Assembly: GCA_938041035.1 (NCBI GenBank)
Contig: CALHYX010000028.1
Coordinates: 62,001-126,000, forward strand
Source: an uncultured Acidimicrobiales bacterium
Lineage (GTDB): Bacteria; Actinomycetota; Acidimicrobiia; Acidimicrobiales; SHLQ01
Length of the DNA stretch: 64,000 nucleotides
Direction: 5' to 3'
The position numbers and the translations under genes are program-made. Shown piece after piece: positions 1-8,183 of the stretch. The notes under the pieces were generated by a model, which was given only the letters and a program-made list of their open reading frames with translations, ran no database searches and had not been told where the DNA came from. The stretch's first letter is position 1. Every line of letters starts with the position of its first letter.

Positions 1-737
1 GGGGTGATGTCGAGGCTGCGCACGATCGCACCCGTGCCGGTCCAGCTGAGGCCGTCGGCGCGCACGCCGCTGCTTCGATCACCGGTTACACCGATCGTAA
101 ACGAGGCGACCGGTTTGCCCGATGCGGGATCGAGTTCGGCGAGGCGTTCGCGAGCGACGCCGCGAATCCTGGTGAAGTCGCCGCCGACGAACAGCCGACC
201 GCTGCTGTACTCGATGTCCTTGATCTGCCCGGGGGCTCCGGCTCGGAACCTACCGTCGGGGGCCTGCAGGGCGAAGTCCCACTTGGTGAGCCGGGCGACC
301 GACGCGCCGTCGATGGTCGTGAACCGGCCACCGATGTAGGCCGTGTTGTTTCGGTCGGCGGCTTCGATGCTGTTGACCAGACCGTCCAGCTGAGGCCGGA
401 ACCCGGTGTCGAACGCACCGCTGTCGATGAAGAAGGCGGCGACGTACGGCTGGCTCACCTCGGAGCCGTCCTCGAGCCGGATCGTGGTGAAGTCCCCGCC
501 GACGACGATGCGCGAGCCAACCCGTTCGAGCGCCAGCACCCGGCCGTCGAGAATGTCGGGGAAGTCGGTGCGGGGGTCTTCGGGCACCACCTGGTTCTGC
601 CCGCTGACCGGAGCGGCGGTCGACTCGCTGCGGAGCGGGCGCGACACAATGGTGAGCGTCGTTACCACGAGGGCGAGAAGCATCACGTACAGGAGGACGA
701 TGTGCGAGCGGGGTCGCGGCGTCTGATAGCCGGTCAT
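1..737 (-). CDS. Secreted or membrane-anchored propeller-like repeat protein, C-terminus outside the window
   Basis: The frame is open from the ATG at 737 to the left edge, giving 245 visible residues. Residues 12-31 form one hydrophobic segment behind a short basic start, so this is a signal anchor or uncleaved signal peptide and the rest should lie outside the membrane. Three repeat units follow with the recurring core x-G-G-[DR]-F-T-x-I (the GG pairs at 80, 136 and 185), each followed by a strand of the type A-x-L/F. This resembles delta-60/DUF5122 propeller repeats of secreted bacterial proteins (family knowledge). No catalytic motif is visible and the partner is unknown. The call of a repeat propeller is fairly safe; any role is not. 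Confidence 0.7.
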   Translation of the reverse strand, partial: MTGYQTPRPRSHIVLLYVMLLALVVTTLTIVSRPLRSESTAAPVSGQNQVVPEDPRTDFPDILDGRVLALERVGSRIVVGGDFTTIRLEDGSEVSQPYVAAFFIDSGAFDTGFRPQLDGLVNSIEAADRNNTAYIGGRFTTIDGASVARLTKWDFALQAPDGRFRAGAPGQIKDIEYSSGRLFVGGDFTRIRGVARERLAELDPASGKPVASFTIGVTGDRSSGVRADGLSWTGTGAIVRSLDIT

Positions 738-791
738 GCTCGTGTTATCGGTCGGCGAGCGCGAAAGCCGTAGGAAATTCCGATACCTACG

Positions 792-1424
792 TCATGTGCA
801 GGCGGCGATCGCCGCGCGCTCGGCGTCGACCACGTCGGCGGCGGGCACGCTCTTGAAGTCGAGCCCGCGCGGCCCGACCGCGTTCATCATCGAATCGGCG
901 ATGCACTCGGCCTCGCCCACCGTGAAGCCCCGGGAGACGGTGAGGTCCTCGATGGCCTCGCGCCGTAACGTCGCCGGATCCGCGCCGGCCGGACCCGCGT
1001 CGAGGTCCCACTTGTCGGCCCACTCGAGGAGCTCGGCCTCGCTGAGCTCCGATGGTGCATCGTTGAGATCCTGCTCGGTGATCTCGCCATAGCCGATCGG
1101 GTCGTTCAGCGCGAGATCTTCATCGCCGCCCACCCGGCAGCTCTTGGACACGGCGTAGATGGCATCCAGCTGCTCGGGGCTGAGCTCGGCTTCGGCGTCG
1201 AAGGCGGTCGGGCCGACCGACTCCAGCGCGGCATCGACGAAACAGGTGGCCTCGGTCACCGACCAGCCGGCGTCCACCAACTCCGCGAGCGAGCGGCCGC
1301 GCAGTCCGTCGTCATCACCGCATCCGCTCAACACCACGAGCGCGACGAGCGCGACGAGCGCGACGATCTTGGCAGTGCCGCGACGCCGCCATCGCGCCGG
1401 AAGCCTCGAGATGGATCTCCCCAC
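792..1424 (-). CDS. Lipoprotein with a duplicated two-cysteine domain
   Basis: This 210-residue protein has a basic N-terminus, a hydrophobic stretch and the lipobox LSGC with the lipidated cysteine at residue 35, so it should be anchored outside the membrane. Two related helical segments follow, about residues 49-98 and 158-210. Each holds one Cys near A-x-C and one near its end, and the shared words VGPxxxD and SPEQ/VPAADV mark them as a duplication. The paired cysteines may form disulfides. No enzyme motif is seen and I do not recognise a named family. The start is a GTG at 1424 without a clear ribosome binding site, so the first residues are uncertain; the signal region supports a start in this area. 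Confidence 0.7.
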   Translation of the reverse strand: MGRSISRLPARWRRRGTAKIVALVALVALVVLSGCGDDDGLRGRSLAELVDAGWSVTEATCFVDAALESVGPTAFDAEAELSPEQLDAIYAVSKSCRVGGDEDLALNDPIGYGEITEQDLNDAPSELSEAELLEWADKWDLDAGPAGADPATLRREAIEDLTVSRGFTVGEAECIADSMMNAVGPRGLDFKSVPAADVVDAERAAIAACT

Positions 1425-1503
1425 CTCGTGCCCGTCGGCCGACGCCGATCGATCCTGAGCCGTGTGCTCGCCCGGTCCGCCTTCGGATTTCGCCGGGTGG
1501 CGC

Positions 1504-2235
1504 CTAGATCGTATTGGCGCTGCGCAGGTCGACGACGAACTCGGTGAGGTGTCCGGGGTAGACGTGCTCGCTCACCAGAACCTTGGCGCCCTCGACATCG
1601 ACGGTTACGCGCCGGCATTCGAGCACCGGTGAACCCTCCGGCACCTCCAGCACCTCGGCATCGGCGGCACTGGCCGCCTTGGCGCTGATCGTCTGGGTCG
1701 CTCCGCCGAAATCCAACCCGAGGGCTTCGGAGAACGGCGACCGTTCCACCGCCGCCCGACTCAGGTCCGCACCGAGGGCCTCGGGGCACCACACGGTGAC
1801 GCGGGCGAACGGCGCGCCGTCGGCGAGGTTCACCCGGCGAACCTCCAACACCGAACCAGGCCCGAGGTGCTCCGCGACCCACCCGGGGGCGGCGCCGAAC
1901 CCGAAGGCCAGGATGTGGCGCTCGTTGTCGCGGTCGGCCTCGGCCAGTTCGGCCTCGATCGTCCCGAGCCGGTCGAGCGGCAACCGTTGCGGGTCCGTCG
2001 CCACGAACCAGCCAAAGCCCTGCCGGGAGTCGATGAGACCGTCGCTGCGCAACACCTCGAGCGCCCGCCGCACGGTGACCCGGCTGGCTTCATAGGTGGC
2101 GGAGAGTTCGGCCTCGCTGGGTAGGACCCGACCGGCGGCGAACTCACCCGCATCGAGCCGGGCCCGCAGCGCCTCGGCGATAGCGCGGTATCGGATCGTG
2201 CGGGCCACCCGCCCAGCCTGAACTACTTGTCGCAT
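1504..2235 (-). CDS. GntR-family (HutC-type) transcriptional regulator
   Basis: The protein has 243 residues from the ATG at 2235; a longer reading from 2343 would run through the promoter region and is unlikely. Residues about 8-75 form the GntR winged helix-turn-helix (IAEALRARL, LPSEAELS, SRVTVRRAL, GLIDSRQGFG). Residues about 95-240 fit the UTRA ligand-binding domain of the HutC subfamily, ending in the typical SEHVYPG and FVVDL strands. It is divergent from the aconitase gene, and five ACTTGT repeats cover the start of this gene and the aconitase promoter, so autoregulation and control of aconitase are likely (inference). The ligand is unknown; a TCA-cycle metabolite would suit the neighbour. 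Confidence 0.85.
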   Translation of the reverse strand: MRQVVQAGRVARTIRYRAIAEALRARLDAGEFAAGRVLPSEAELSATYEASRVTVRRALEVLRSDGLIDSRQGFGWFVATDPQRLPLDRLGTIEAELAEADRDNERHILAFGFGAAPGWVAEHLGPGSVLEVRRVNLADGAPFARVTVWCPEALGADLSRAAVERSPFSEALGLDFGGATQTISAKAASAADAEVLEVPEGSPVLECRRVTVDVEGAKVLVSEHVYPGHLTEFVVDLRSANTI

Positions 2236-2296
2236 ACTTGTCAAGCACTCAAGTTGCCACTTGTACCTTCCGATGATCACTTGTATATTACTTGTA
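2225..2296. promoter_or_regulatory. Cluster of five direct ACTTGT(A) repeats, candidate operator of the GntR regulator
   Basis: Copies start at 2225, 2236, 2259, 2279 and 2290, all in the same orientation, with steps of 11, 23, 20 and 11 bp, close to one or two helical turns. The copy at 2236 is part of a small palindrome CTTG-T-CAAG (2237-2245). The first two copies flank the regulator's start codon and the last three lie over the putative aconitase promoter. Confidence 0.6.
2261..2289 (+). promoter_or_regulatory. Putative promoter of the aconitase gene
   Basis: A -35-like TTGTAC (2261-2266) and a -10 box TATATT (2284-2289) are separated by 17 bp. Both elements are overlapped or flanked by ACTTGTA repeats. 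The reverse strand of the same AT-rich spot (2285-2290) reads TAATAT and could be the -10 box of the divergent regulator. Confidence 0.5.
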
Positions 2297-2430
2297 TCGT
2301 CTAGTACCGGCGCTCGAACCCGGGGCGATCCACGGCGACACATCGTCCGGTGACCCCTCGATTTCGACTAGAAACCAAACCACGAACCGTCCCGCCGCCA
2401 CCGGCGGCAGAACCGCCTCAAGGACTCGCC

Positions 2431-4701
2431 ATGGCCGTATACGCAGAAACCCCCATCGAACTGATCAACGCCGTGTACGGCAGTCTCGACGAGCGGCTCG
2501 CCGCCGGGCGCGAACGCTTCGGGCGAGCCCTCACGCTCGCCGAGAAAATCCTGATCAACCACCTCGACCGCGCCGACCAGGAACTCGAGCGCGGCGAATC
2601 CTACGTCGACCTCCGGCCCGACCGGGTCGCCATGCAGGACGCGACGGCGCAGATGGCCTGGCTCCAGTTCATGACCGCCGGGCTCCCCGAGGTACAGGTG
2701 CCCACCACCACCCACTGCGACCACCTCATCCAGGCCAAAGACGAAGGCAAGCGCGACCTGCTCGCCGCCCTCGACAACAACGAAGAGGTGTACGACTTCC
2801 TGGAAGCGGTGTGCTCGAAGTACGGCGCCGGGTTCTGGAAGCCGGGCAGCGGGATCATCCATCAGGTCGTGCTCGAGAACTACGCCTTCCCCGGCGGCAT
2901 GATGATCGGCACCGACAGCCACACCCCGAACGGCGGTGGGCTCGGCATGATCGCGATCGGCGTAGGCGGCGCGGACGCCGTCGACGTGATGACCGGGTTC
3001 CCCTGGAACGTCAAATGGCCCAAGGCCATCGGCGTTCATCTGACCGGCGAGCTCAGCGGCTGGGCCGCACCCAAGGACGTCATCTTGAAGGTGGCCGAGA
3101 TTCTCACCGTCAAGGGTGGCACCGGCGCGATCGTTGAATACTTCGGCGCGGGCGCCAACAGTCTCAGCGCAACCGGCAAGGCCACGATCTGCAACATGGG
3201 CGCCGAGATCGGCGCGACCACCTCGGTGTTCGGCTACGACGACGCGATCGCCCGCTACCTCAAGGCCACCGGCCGCGAGGCCATCGCCGACGCCGCGAAC
3301 GCGGTCGCCCACCACCTGCGCGCCGACGACGAGGTGCTGGCCAACCCCGCCGAGTACTACGACCAGGTCATCGAGATCGACCTGTCGACCCTGACCCCGC
3401 ACATCAACGGCCCCCACACCCCCGACCGGGCCCGCGAGGTCAAGGATCTCGCCGCCGAGGCCACCGCCGAAGGTTGGCCGCTCGAGATCAGCGCCGCCCT
3501 CGTCGGGTCCTGCACCAACTCGAGTTACGAGGACATCACCCGGGCGGCATCGATCCTGCGCGACGCCGCGGCCAAAGGCCTCAGCGTTCAGGTGCCGCTG
3601 CTGATCACCCCGGGTTCGGAGCAGGTGCGCGCCACCATCCAACGCGACGGCCTGCTCGGCGATTTCGAAGCGGCCGGGGCGGCGGTGCTCGCCAACGCCT
3701 GCGGCCCCTGTATCGGCCAGTGGGACCGCACCGGCAAGATCGAGCCCGGCACCCCGAACGTCATCGTCACCTCCTACAACCGCAACTTTCCCAAGCGCAA
3801 CGACGGCGACCCCGCCACGCTCGCCTTCGTGACCTCGCCCGAGACGGTCGTCGCCCTCGCCCTCGCCGGCACCGTCGACTTCGATCCGCTCGCCGGGACC
3901 CTGACCGCGCCCGATGGCACCGAGGTGCGCCTGGCCGAACCCGTCGGCGTCGAGTTGCCCCCCGGCGGCTTCGACGAAGGGGAGAGCGGGTTCCTCGCTC
4001 CTGCCGGCGGCGACGTCGACGTCTCCGTCTCACCGGACTCCAAGCGACTCCAGGTACTCACCCCGTTCCCCGCGTGGGATGGCGAGGACTTCACCGATCT
4101 GCCGGTACTGCTCAAGGCCAAGGGCAAGTGCACCACCGACCACATCTCCATGGCCGGCCCCTGGCTCAAGTACCGCGGTCACCTCGAGAACATCTCCGGC
4201 AACCTCTACCTCGGTGCGGTCAATGCGTACAACGACGCCGTCGGCGAAGGCAAGAACCAGCTGACCGGCGAGACCATGTCGTACCCCGACCTCGCGAAGG
4301 CCTACCACGAGGCCGGCGTTGGCTGGGTTGCGGTCGCCGACGAGAACATGGGTGAGGGCTCGTCGCGCGAACATGCGGCGATGGAGCCCCGCTTCCGCGG
4401 CGCCAAGGCGATCATCGCCCGCTCGTTCGCCCGGATCCACGAGACCAACCTGAAGAAGCAGGGCATCATCCCGATGACCTTCGCCGACCCGGCCGATTAC
4501 GACAAGGTGCTCGAAGACGACCGCGTCGCGGTCATCGGCCTGGCCGATCTGGCGCCCGATCGACCGATCACCATCGTGTTGACCCACGCCGACGGCTCGA
4601 CCGAGGAGATCCTGGGCAACCACACCATGAACGAAGATCAGATCGGCTGGTTCAAGGCGGGATCAGCCCTCAACGTGATCCGCCAACAGACCGGCGGCTG
4701 A
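2431..4701 (+). CDS. acn: Aconitate hydratase, mitochondrial type
   Basis: Aconitase interconverts citrate and isocitrate through cis-aconitate in the TCA cycle, using a [4Fe-4S] cluster. The ligands are visible: Cys361 in GSCTNSS and Cys424 and Cys427 in ACGPCIGQ. Other hallmarks are [17 protein letters not shown], the [10 protein letters not shown] start of the swivel domain and [10 protein letters not shown]. At 756 residues, and by its wording along the whole length, it matches the mitochondrial ACO2 type rather than the roughly 900-residue IRP/AcnA type usual in actinobacteria (family knowledge). The start is the ATG at 2431, six bases behind AAGGA. It is divergent from the GntR regulator, and citrate synthase lies 7 kb downstream. 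Confidence 0.95.
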   Translation: MAVYAETPIELINAVYGSLDERLAAGRERFGRALTLAEKILINHLDRADQELERGESYVDLRPDRVAMQDATAQMAWLQFMTAGLPEVQVPTTTHCDHLIQAKDEGKRDLLAALDNNEEVYDFLEAVCSKYGAGFWKPGSGIIHQVVLENYAFPGGMMIGTDSHTPNGGGLGMIAIGVGGADAVDVMTGFPWNVKWPKAIGVHLTGELSGWAAPKDVILKVAEILTVKGGTGAIVEYFGAGANSLSATGKATICNMGAEIGATTSVFGYDDAIARYLKATGREAIADAANAVAHHLRADDEVLANPAEYYDQVIEIDLSTLTPHINGPHTPDRAREVKDLAAEATAEGWPLEISAALVGSCTNSSYEDITRAASILRDAAAKGLSVQVPLLITPGSEQVRATIQRDGLLGDFEAAGAAVLANACGPCIGQWDRTGKIEPGTPNVIVTSYNRNFPKRNDGDPATLAFVTSPETVVALALAGTVDFDPLAGTLTAPDGTEVRLAEPVGVELPPGGFDEGESGFLAPAGGDVDVSVSPDSKRLQVLTPFPAWDGEDFTDLPVLLKAKGKCTTDHISMAGPWLKYRGHLENISGNLYLGAVNAYNDAVGEGKNQLTGETMSYPDLAKAYHEAGVGWVAVADENMGEGSSREHAAMEPRFRGAKAIIARSFARIHETNLKKQGIIPMTFADPADYDKVLEDDRVAVIGLADLAPDRPITIVLTHADGSTEEILGNHTMNEDQIGWFKAGSALNVIRQQTGG

Positions 4702-4743
4702 GCCGGTCCTCCCCCCGCAGCATCGCCTGCGCTCCCCCTCGTC

Positions 4744-4773
4744 CGATGCCCGGCGCCGTCGCGCCGGGCATCG
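4744..4773. terminator. Bidirectional hairpin between convergent genes
   Basis: A perfect 13-bp inverted repeat (4744-4756 with 4761-4773) with a CGTC loop lies between the aconitase stop and the stop of the next gene on the other strand. There is no T-run, as is common for actinobacterial terminators. Confidence 0.65.
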
Positions 4774-4794
4774 ACGCGTCCGCGCTGCGGTGCT

Positions 4795-6477
4795 TCAGCT
4801 CGACCGGGTGGTACAGCTGTCGCCCGATCGCGCGACCAGTTCGGTGACGGCATCCCCATCGCCGTCACCCGACGCCGAGCCGGAAACGCCGTCGCTGGCG
4901 CCCGCCAGCTCGAACTCACCGGAACCGGCTACCACATCGACACCAAACAGCGCCCGGAGATCTCCCACCCGGGTCCCCACGCCGACCCCGTCGGGAGTGC
5001 GGAGGTCGGCATCGAGCCCGTCGACGTTCCAGCCGGTGAAACGAGGACTGCCATCGATGTTGGTGAACTCGATCCACAGCGAGCCCCACTCGGTGCGGCG
5101 CGTGCTTCGGTCGCACTCGCTGGCGTCGAACCAGCCGGTGTCGTCGTCGGGTGCGCCGAGCAGATCGGTCACCGCCGCAGAGGTCGCACCAGCGTTGTCG
5201 CCAAAGCGCAGCACGACGCCGGAGTTCGAGTCGTCATCGAGCACCAGGCCTTCGCCGGTCAGCGCGATCGCGCCCGGCTCGGGCAGCTCGACGGTCGCCA
5301 CCGTGGTGGTGGGCGCCGTGGTCGTGGATGCGGTGGTCGTCGGTGCCGCCGTCGTGGTGGGCGCCGCGGTGGTCGTCGGTGCGGCCGTCGTGGTCGGCGC
5401 CGTGGTTGTGGATGCGGTGGTCGTCGGCGCCGCCGTCGTCGTGGACCCGACCAGCGTGGTCGACACGAGCGTCGAGACGGCCACGGTTGTCGGGGTCGCC
5501 GGGGGTGCCGTCGTAGCCGCCGCGAGCGATGTGGGCGTCGCGGTGGTCGTCGCCGCGATCACGTCGTCGGGGTCATCGCCGCCCCCCAACGCCAGGGCCA
5601 GACCGACCGCGATGACGGCACCGGCGAGCACTCCCAACACGAGCCACCGACCGATCGGCGCTGACTCATCGTCGGCCTCGCGCTGAACCGTCGGAGCGGC
5701 CTGGGGAATCGGGGCGGGGACGGCGACGGGCTCGGGGGGCAGGTCGGCGGCGACGGGCCCGGAGTCGAACACCGAGATCGGCCCGACCGTTTCGTACGTC
5801 GGCATGGGCCGCTCGGGCGCTTCCGGTAGCGGACCCGCGAGGTCCTCGAGCGTGATCAGCGGTAGTGGGCCCGATGGTTCGCCGACCGGTTCGGGGGCAT
5901 CACCAATCGCCTCGATGGCCTCGGTGGGCGCGACGAGGGGTTTATCGGCCGCGAGCACGGCGGCCCCGTACACGATCGACCGCCGAGGGTGGGCTCCGGG
6001 ATCACCGCCGGCACCGGTGAACGCCGTACGAGCGGCGCCCACCGAATAGCGGTCCGCGTAACCAATGTCGGCGCGCCGAGCGGCGTCGGTGAGCGCCCGG
6101 GCCTGGCCAGCCGAGAACGCATCGGGGTGGGCGAGTACCACCAGCTCGGGCGGAGCACCCTTTTCGGCGGTCGCCCGCTGCACGGCCGAGGACAGCAGCG
6201 CCGCCACCAACACCTCGGGCTCGACATCGCGGCCGGGCACGGGCACGTTCTCCTGACCGAGCCGCGCCACCGGGTCGACGACGAGGCCGTCGGGGTCGTC
6301 GAGCGCCAGGTCCATGGCTGCGGAACCGACCGTCACCGTTCCATCGACCGCGACGTGGGCTACGGCCAGCATCCCCGCGGGATCCTCGCTCAGCCCGACC
6401 GCTCGCACAGCGCGATCTTCAACAATGGCAGCGTCGAGATGGGTGTCGCCGACGCCTATCGCCAACCGGTACGTCAT
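4795..6477 (-). CDS. Membrane protein with half Hsp70-like domain, Thr-rich linker and outer C-terminal domain
   Basis: The 560 residues divide into four parts. Residues 1-190 resemble the first lobe of an Hsp70 nucleotide-binding domain: a starting AIGVGDT strand, ELVVLAHPDAFS followed by QARALTDAAR, and an ending YGAAVLAA. The second lobe with its glycine-rich phosphate loop is absent. A Pro-rich stretch leads to one transmembrane helix at about 277-298. A Thr/Ala/Pro low-complexity linker follows (about 306-396), then a compact outer domain of 160 residues with two cysteines. The Hsp70 part would be cytoplasmic and the tail outside, which suggests a signalling or wall-associated role (inference). 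A TAGGGT box ends 8 nt before the ATG. Function is unknown. Confidence 0.7.
   Translation of the reverse strand: MTYRLAIGVGDTHLDAAIVEDRAVRAVGLSEDPAGMLAVAHVAVDGTVTVGSAAMDLALDDPDGLVVDPVARLGQENVPVPGRDVEPEVLVAALLSSAVQRATAEKGAPPELVVLAHPDAFSAGQARALTDAARRADIGYADRYSVGAARTAFTGAGGDPGAHPRRSIVYGAAVLAADKPLVAPTEAIEAIGDAPEPVGEPSGPLPLITLEDLAGPLPEAPERPMPTYETVGPISVFDSGPVAADLPPEPVAVPAPIPQAAPTVQREADDESAPIGRWLVLGVLAGAVIAVGLALALGGGDDPDDVIAATTTATPTSLAAATTAPPATPTTVAVSTLVSTTLVGSTTTAAPTTTASTTTAPTTTAAPTTTAAPTTTAAPTTTASTTTAPTTTVATVELPEPGAIALTGEGLVLDDDSNSGVVLRFGDNAGATSAAVTDLLGAPDDDTGWFDASECDRSTRRTEWGSLWIEFTNIDGSPRFTGWNVDGLDADLRTPDGVGVGTRVGDLRALFGVDVVAGSGEFELAGASDGVSGSASGDGDGDAVTELVARSGDSCTTRSS
5290..5560 (-). repeat. Low-complexity tandem repeat encoding a Thr/Ala/Pro linker
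   Basis: Short imperfect units encode alternating TTT, AP and AS words inside the Hsp70-like membrane protein. The unit number could vary by slippage. In the protein it is an extended, possibly glycosylated spacer outside the membrane. Confidence 0.75.
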
Positions 6478-6485
6478 GGCCGCTA

Positions 6486-6491
6486 ACCCTA
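6486..6491 (-). promoter_or_regulatory. TAGGGT -10 box, leaderless-type
   Basis: The box lies 8 nt before the ATG at 6477 of the Hsp70-like membrane protein, a spacing at which transcription would begin at or next to the start codon. Confidence 0.5.
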
Positions 6492-6537
6492 CGCCGAAAC
6501 CCGACGACCTCCCGATCGCGGCAGGGCGCCGATCCGG

Positions 6538-7914
6538 TTAGCTCGGGAAGGTCCGAGCCAGCTCCGCCTCGGTCGGCTTGCGCCGCTTGCGCGCCTCGGC
6601 TGGCAACAACCCGGTGATGGCCGTCATCACCCGCTTCGTGTCCGCATTGTCGGACCGGCTCGACCGCTTGAGTTCAACCGGGCCGCCGACCGCGACCTCG
6701 ACGGTCGGGGCATCGAGCACGTTCCACATGAGGGGCACCTTGGAGTTCCGCGGCCAGACGTTCTCGGTACCCCAGAGACCCAGCGGGTAGACGTCGGCGC
6801 CGGACTCGCGAGCCAACCGGGCCACGCCGGTCCTGCCGACGAGCTTCGGGTTGAAGAACTCCTCGCCGCGCGGGATGGTCCCCTCCGGAAGGATCACCAC
6901 GACCTCGCCGCCTTCGAGCGCCTCCACCGCCTGGTCGAGCGGGTTGCTCGAACCCGACCCCCGGTCGACTTCGATCGCGCCCATCGCCCGTACCAGTTGG
7001 CCGACCACCGGAGCATCGAACAGTTCCTTCTTGGCCAGGAATCGGGCGGGTCGGCCCAGTTCCTGCATGACGAGACCGATGGCGACGATGTCGAAGTAGC
7101 TGCGATGGTTGGCGGCGATGATGCACCCACCGTCATCCGGCAGGTGGTCGACCCCGGTGAACTCGAAGCGGGCGTAGGGGATGAGTTCGGGCTGCACCAT
7201 GGCCAGCACGGCCTGTTGCGGTTCGACACCGCCGACCTTGGGGACTCCGCGCGGGACGTCGAGGTAGCGCACCGGCCACCCCTTCACGGTGGCGACGACC
7301 CGCATGCGCGGGTCGGGGTTCACCACGACCGGATGACCCACCGCGCTCAGCATGGGTTGGTCGTAGTAACTGTCGGAATAGGCGTAGGACTCCGCGAGGT
7401 CGACGTCGTGCTCCTCGGCCCATTCCTCCACGGCGGCGCGCTTGCCCTTGCCCCACACGTAGTGGCCGTCGACGGTTCCGTTGTAGACGCCGTCGTCGTC
7501 GCCGTAGTGGGTGGAGATCACCCCGTCGAGGCCGAGGAGGTCGCCGAGCGGTTCGCAGACCGATGCCGGACTCGTCGTGGCCATGACCACCAGACGCCCG
7601 GCGCTGCGGTGCTCCTCCAGTAGCTGGAGCCCGAACGGTTGGATCTGGGGTACCAGACGCTGGGCGGCCAACGCCCCCGCGCGGTTGACGGCGGCGGCAT
7701 CCCAGCCGGCCGACAACTTCACCCCCTGCTTCGCGAGCATCATGGATGGTCGGGTCTCGCCAATGAGGTCAAAGATGCCGAAGAGGAGCCCTTCGCCCGG
7801 AATTTTGTTGGCCGGCATCACCCCGACCTCGCGCAGCGCCTCGGACACGATTGGCCCGGACGCACCGGCGAGGAGGGTGCGATCGAGATCGAAGAATGCG
7901 GCGGCCTGTCCCAT
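6538..7914 (-). CDS. HAD-IB phosphatase fused to 1-acylglycerol-3-phosphate acyltransferase
   Basis: A 458-residue two-domain lipid enzyme. Residues 1-220 form a HAD-IB domain with the nucleophile motif FDLDRTLL (Asp8 and Asp10), the TTSPAS threonine/serine motif and the acidic loop YSDSYYDQPML. Residues about 240-430 form a PlsC-type acyltransferase with the HX4D motif NHRSYFD and the EGTIPRG motif. The second domain acylates lysophosphatidate to phosphatidate at the inner membrane face; the HAD domain may act on a phosphorylated lipid intermediate. Mycobacterial Rv2483c has the same arrangement (family knowledge). The ATG at 7914 sits 6 nt behind a TAGGTT box, fitting a leaderless message. 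Confidence 0.88.
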   Translation of the reverse strand: MGQAAAFFDLDRTLLAGASGPIVSEALREVGVMPANKIPGEGLLFGIFDLIGETRPSMMLAKQGVKLSAGWDAAAVNRAGALAAQRLVPQIQPFGLQLLEEHRSAGRLVVMATTSPASVCEPLGDLLGLDGVISTHYGDDDGVYNGTVDGHYVWGKGKRAAVEEWAEEHDVDLAESYAYSDSYYDQPMLSAVGHPVVVNPDPRMRVVATVKGWPVRYLDVPRGVPKVGGVEPQQAVLAMVQPELIPYARFEFTGVDHLPDDGGCIIAANHRSYFDIVAIGLVMQELGRPARFLAKKELFDAPVVGQLVRAMGAIEVDRGSGSSNPLDQAVEALEGGEVVVILPEGTIPRGEEFFNPKLVGRTGVARLARESGADVYPLGLWGTENVWPRNSKVPLMWNVLDAPTVEVAVGGPVELKRSSRSDNADTKRVMTAITGLLPAEARKRRKPTEAELARTFPS

Positions 7915-7920
7915 CGGTCA

Positions 7921-7926
7921 AACCTA
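7921..7926 (-). promoter_or_regulatory. TAGGTT -10 box, leaderless-type
   Basis: The box ends 6 nt before the ATG at 7914 of the HAD/acyltransferase gene. No ribosome binding site fits between them. Confidence 0.6.
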
Positions 7927-8003
7927 TCGGCGCCCAACGGCACGACGAAAGCCTGAACGACCCGTGTCTCGTATCGGCGCCATCGACAAGAGGGCCAAAA
8001 CAC

Positions 8004-8037
8004 GAAATGCGACCGGTGGGGGGACCGGTCGCATTTC
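8004..8037. terminator. Strong hairpin in a divergent intergenic region, terminator or structured RNA
   Basis: A perfect 14-bp stem (8004-8017 with 8024-8037) closes a six-base loop, G6 on the plus strand. Read on the minus strand, the stem is followed by a T-rich stretch containing TTTT. It lies between two divergent genes, where a terminator is not expected. It may end a small minus-strand RNA starting near 8110-8180, or insulate the leftward gene. The remaining 8038-8183 holds no convincing gene. Confidence 0.55.
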
Positions 8038-8183
8038 CATCGACCTCTAGTGCGAAGGGGGATTCGACCGGGTCGGGATATCGAAGGCTCCAGGGGGATG
8101 GAGTGACTTCGTGATTCATATATTGCCAGGACGGGCGATATCTGTCCAACAGTTGTTGTCGATATGTGCCATCATGAAAACCG

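Noticed and set aside
2368..3642. A 424-codon frame antisense to aconitase
   Set aside because: No motif, Gly/Val-rich, and entirely inside the highly conserved aconitase gene.
4795..6477. Thr-rich linker considered as evidence of a frameshift
   Set aside because: Both sides of the linker have sensible domains in the same frame, and similar Thr/Pro spacers occur in the lipoproteins at 35880-38595.
8045..8075. A T-loop-like string on the minus strand near 8050 that could suggest a tRNA or tmRNA end
   Set aside because: The loop has one base too few, and no acceptor, D or anticodon stem can be formed around it.
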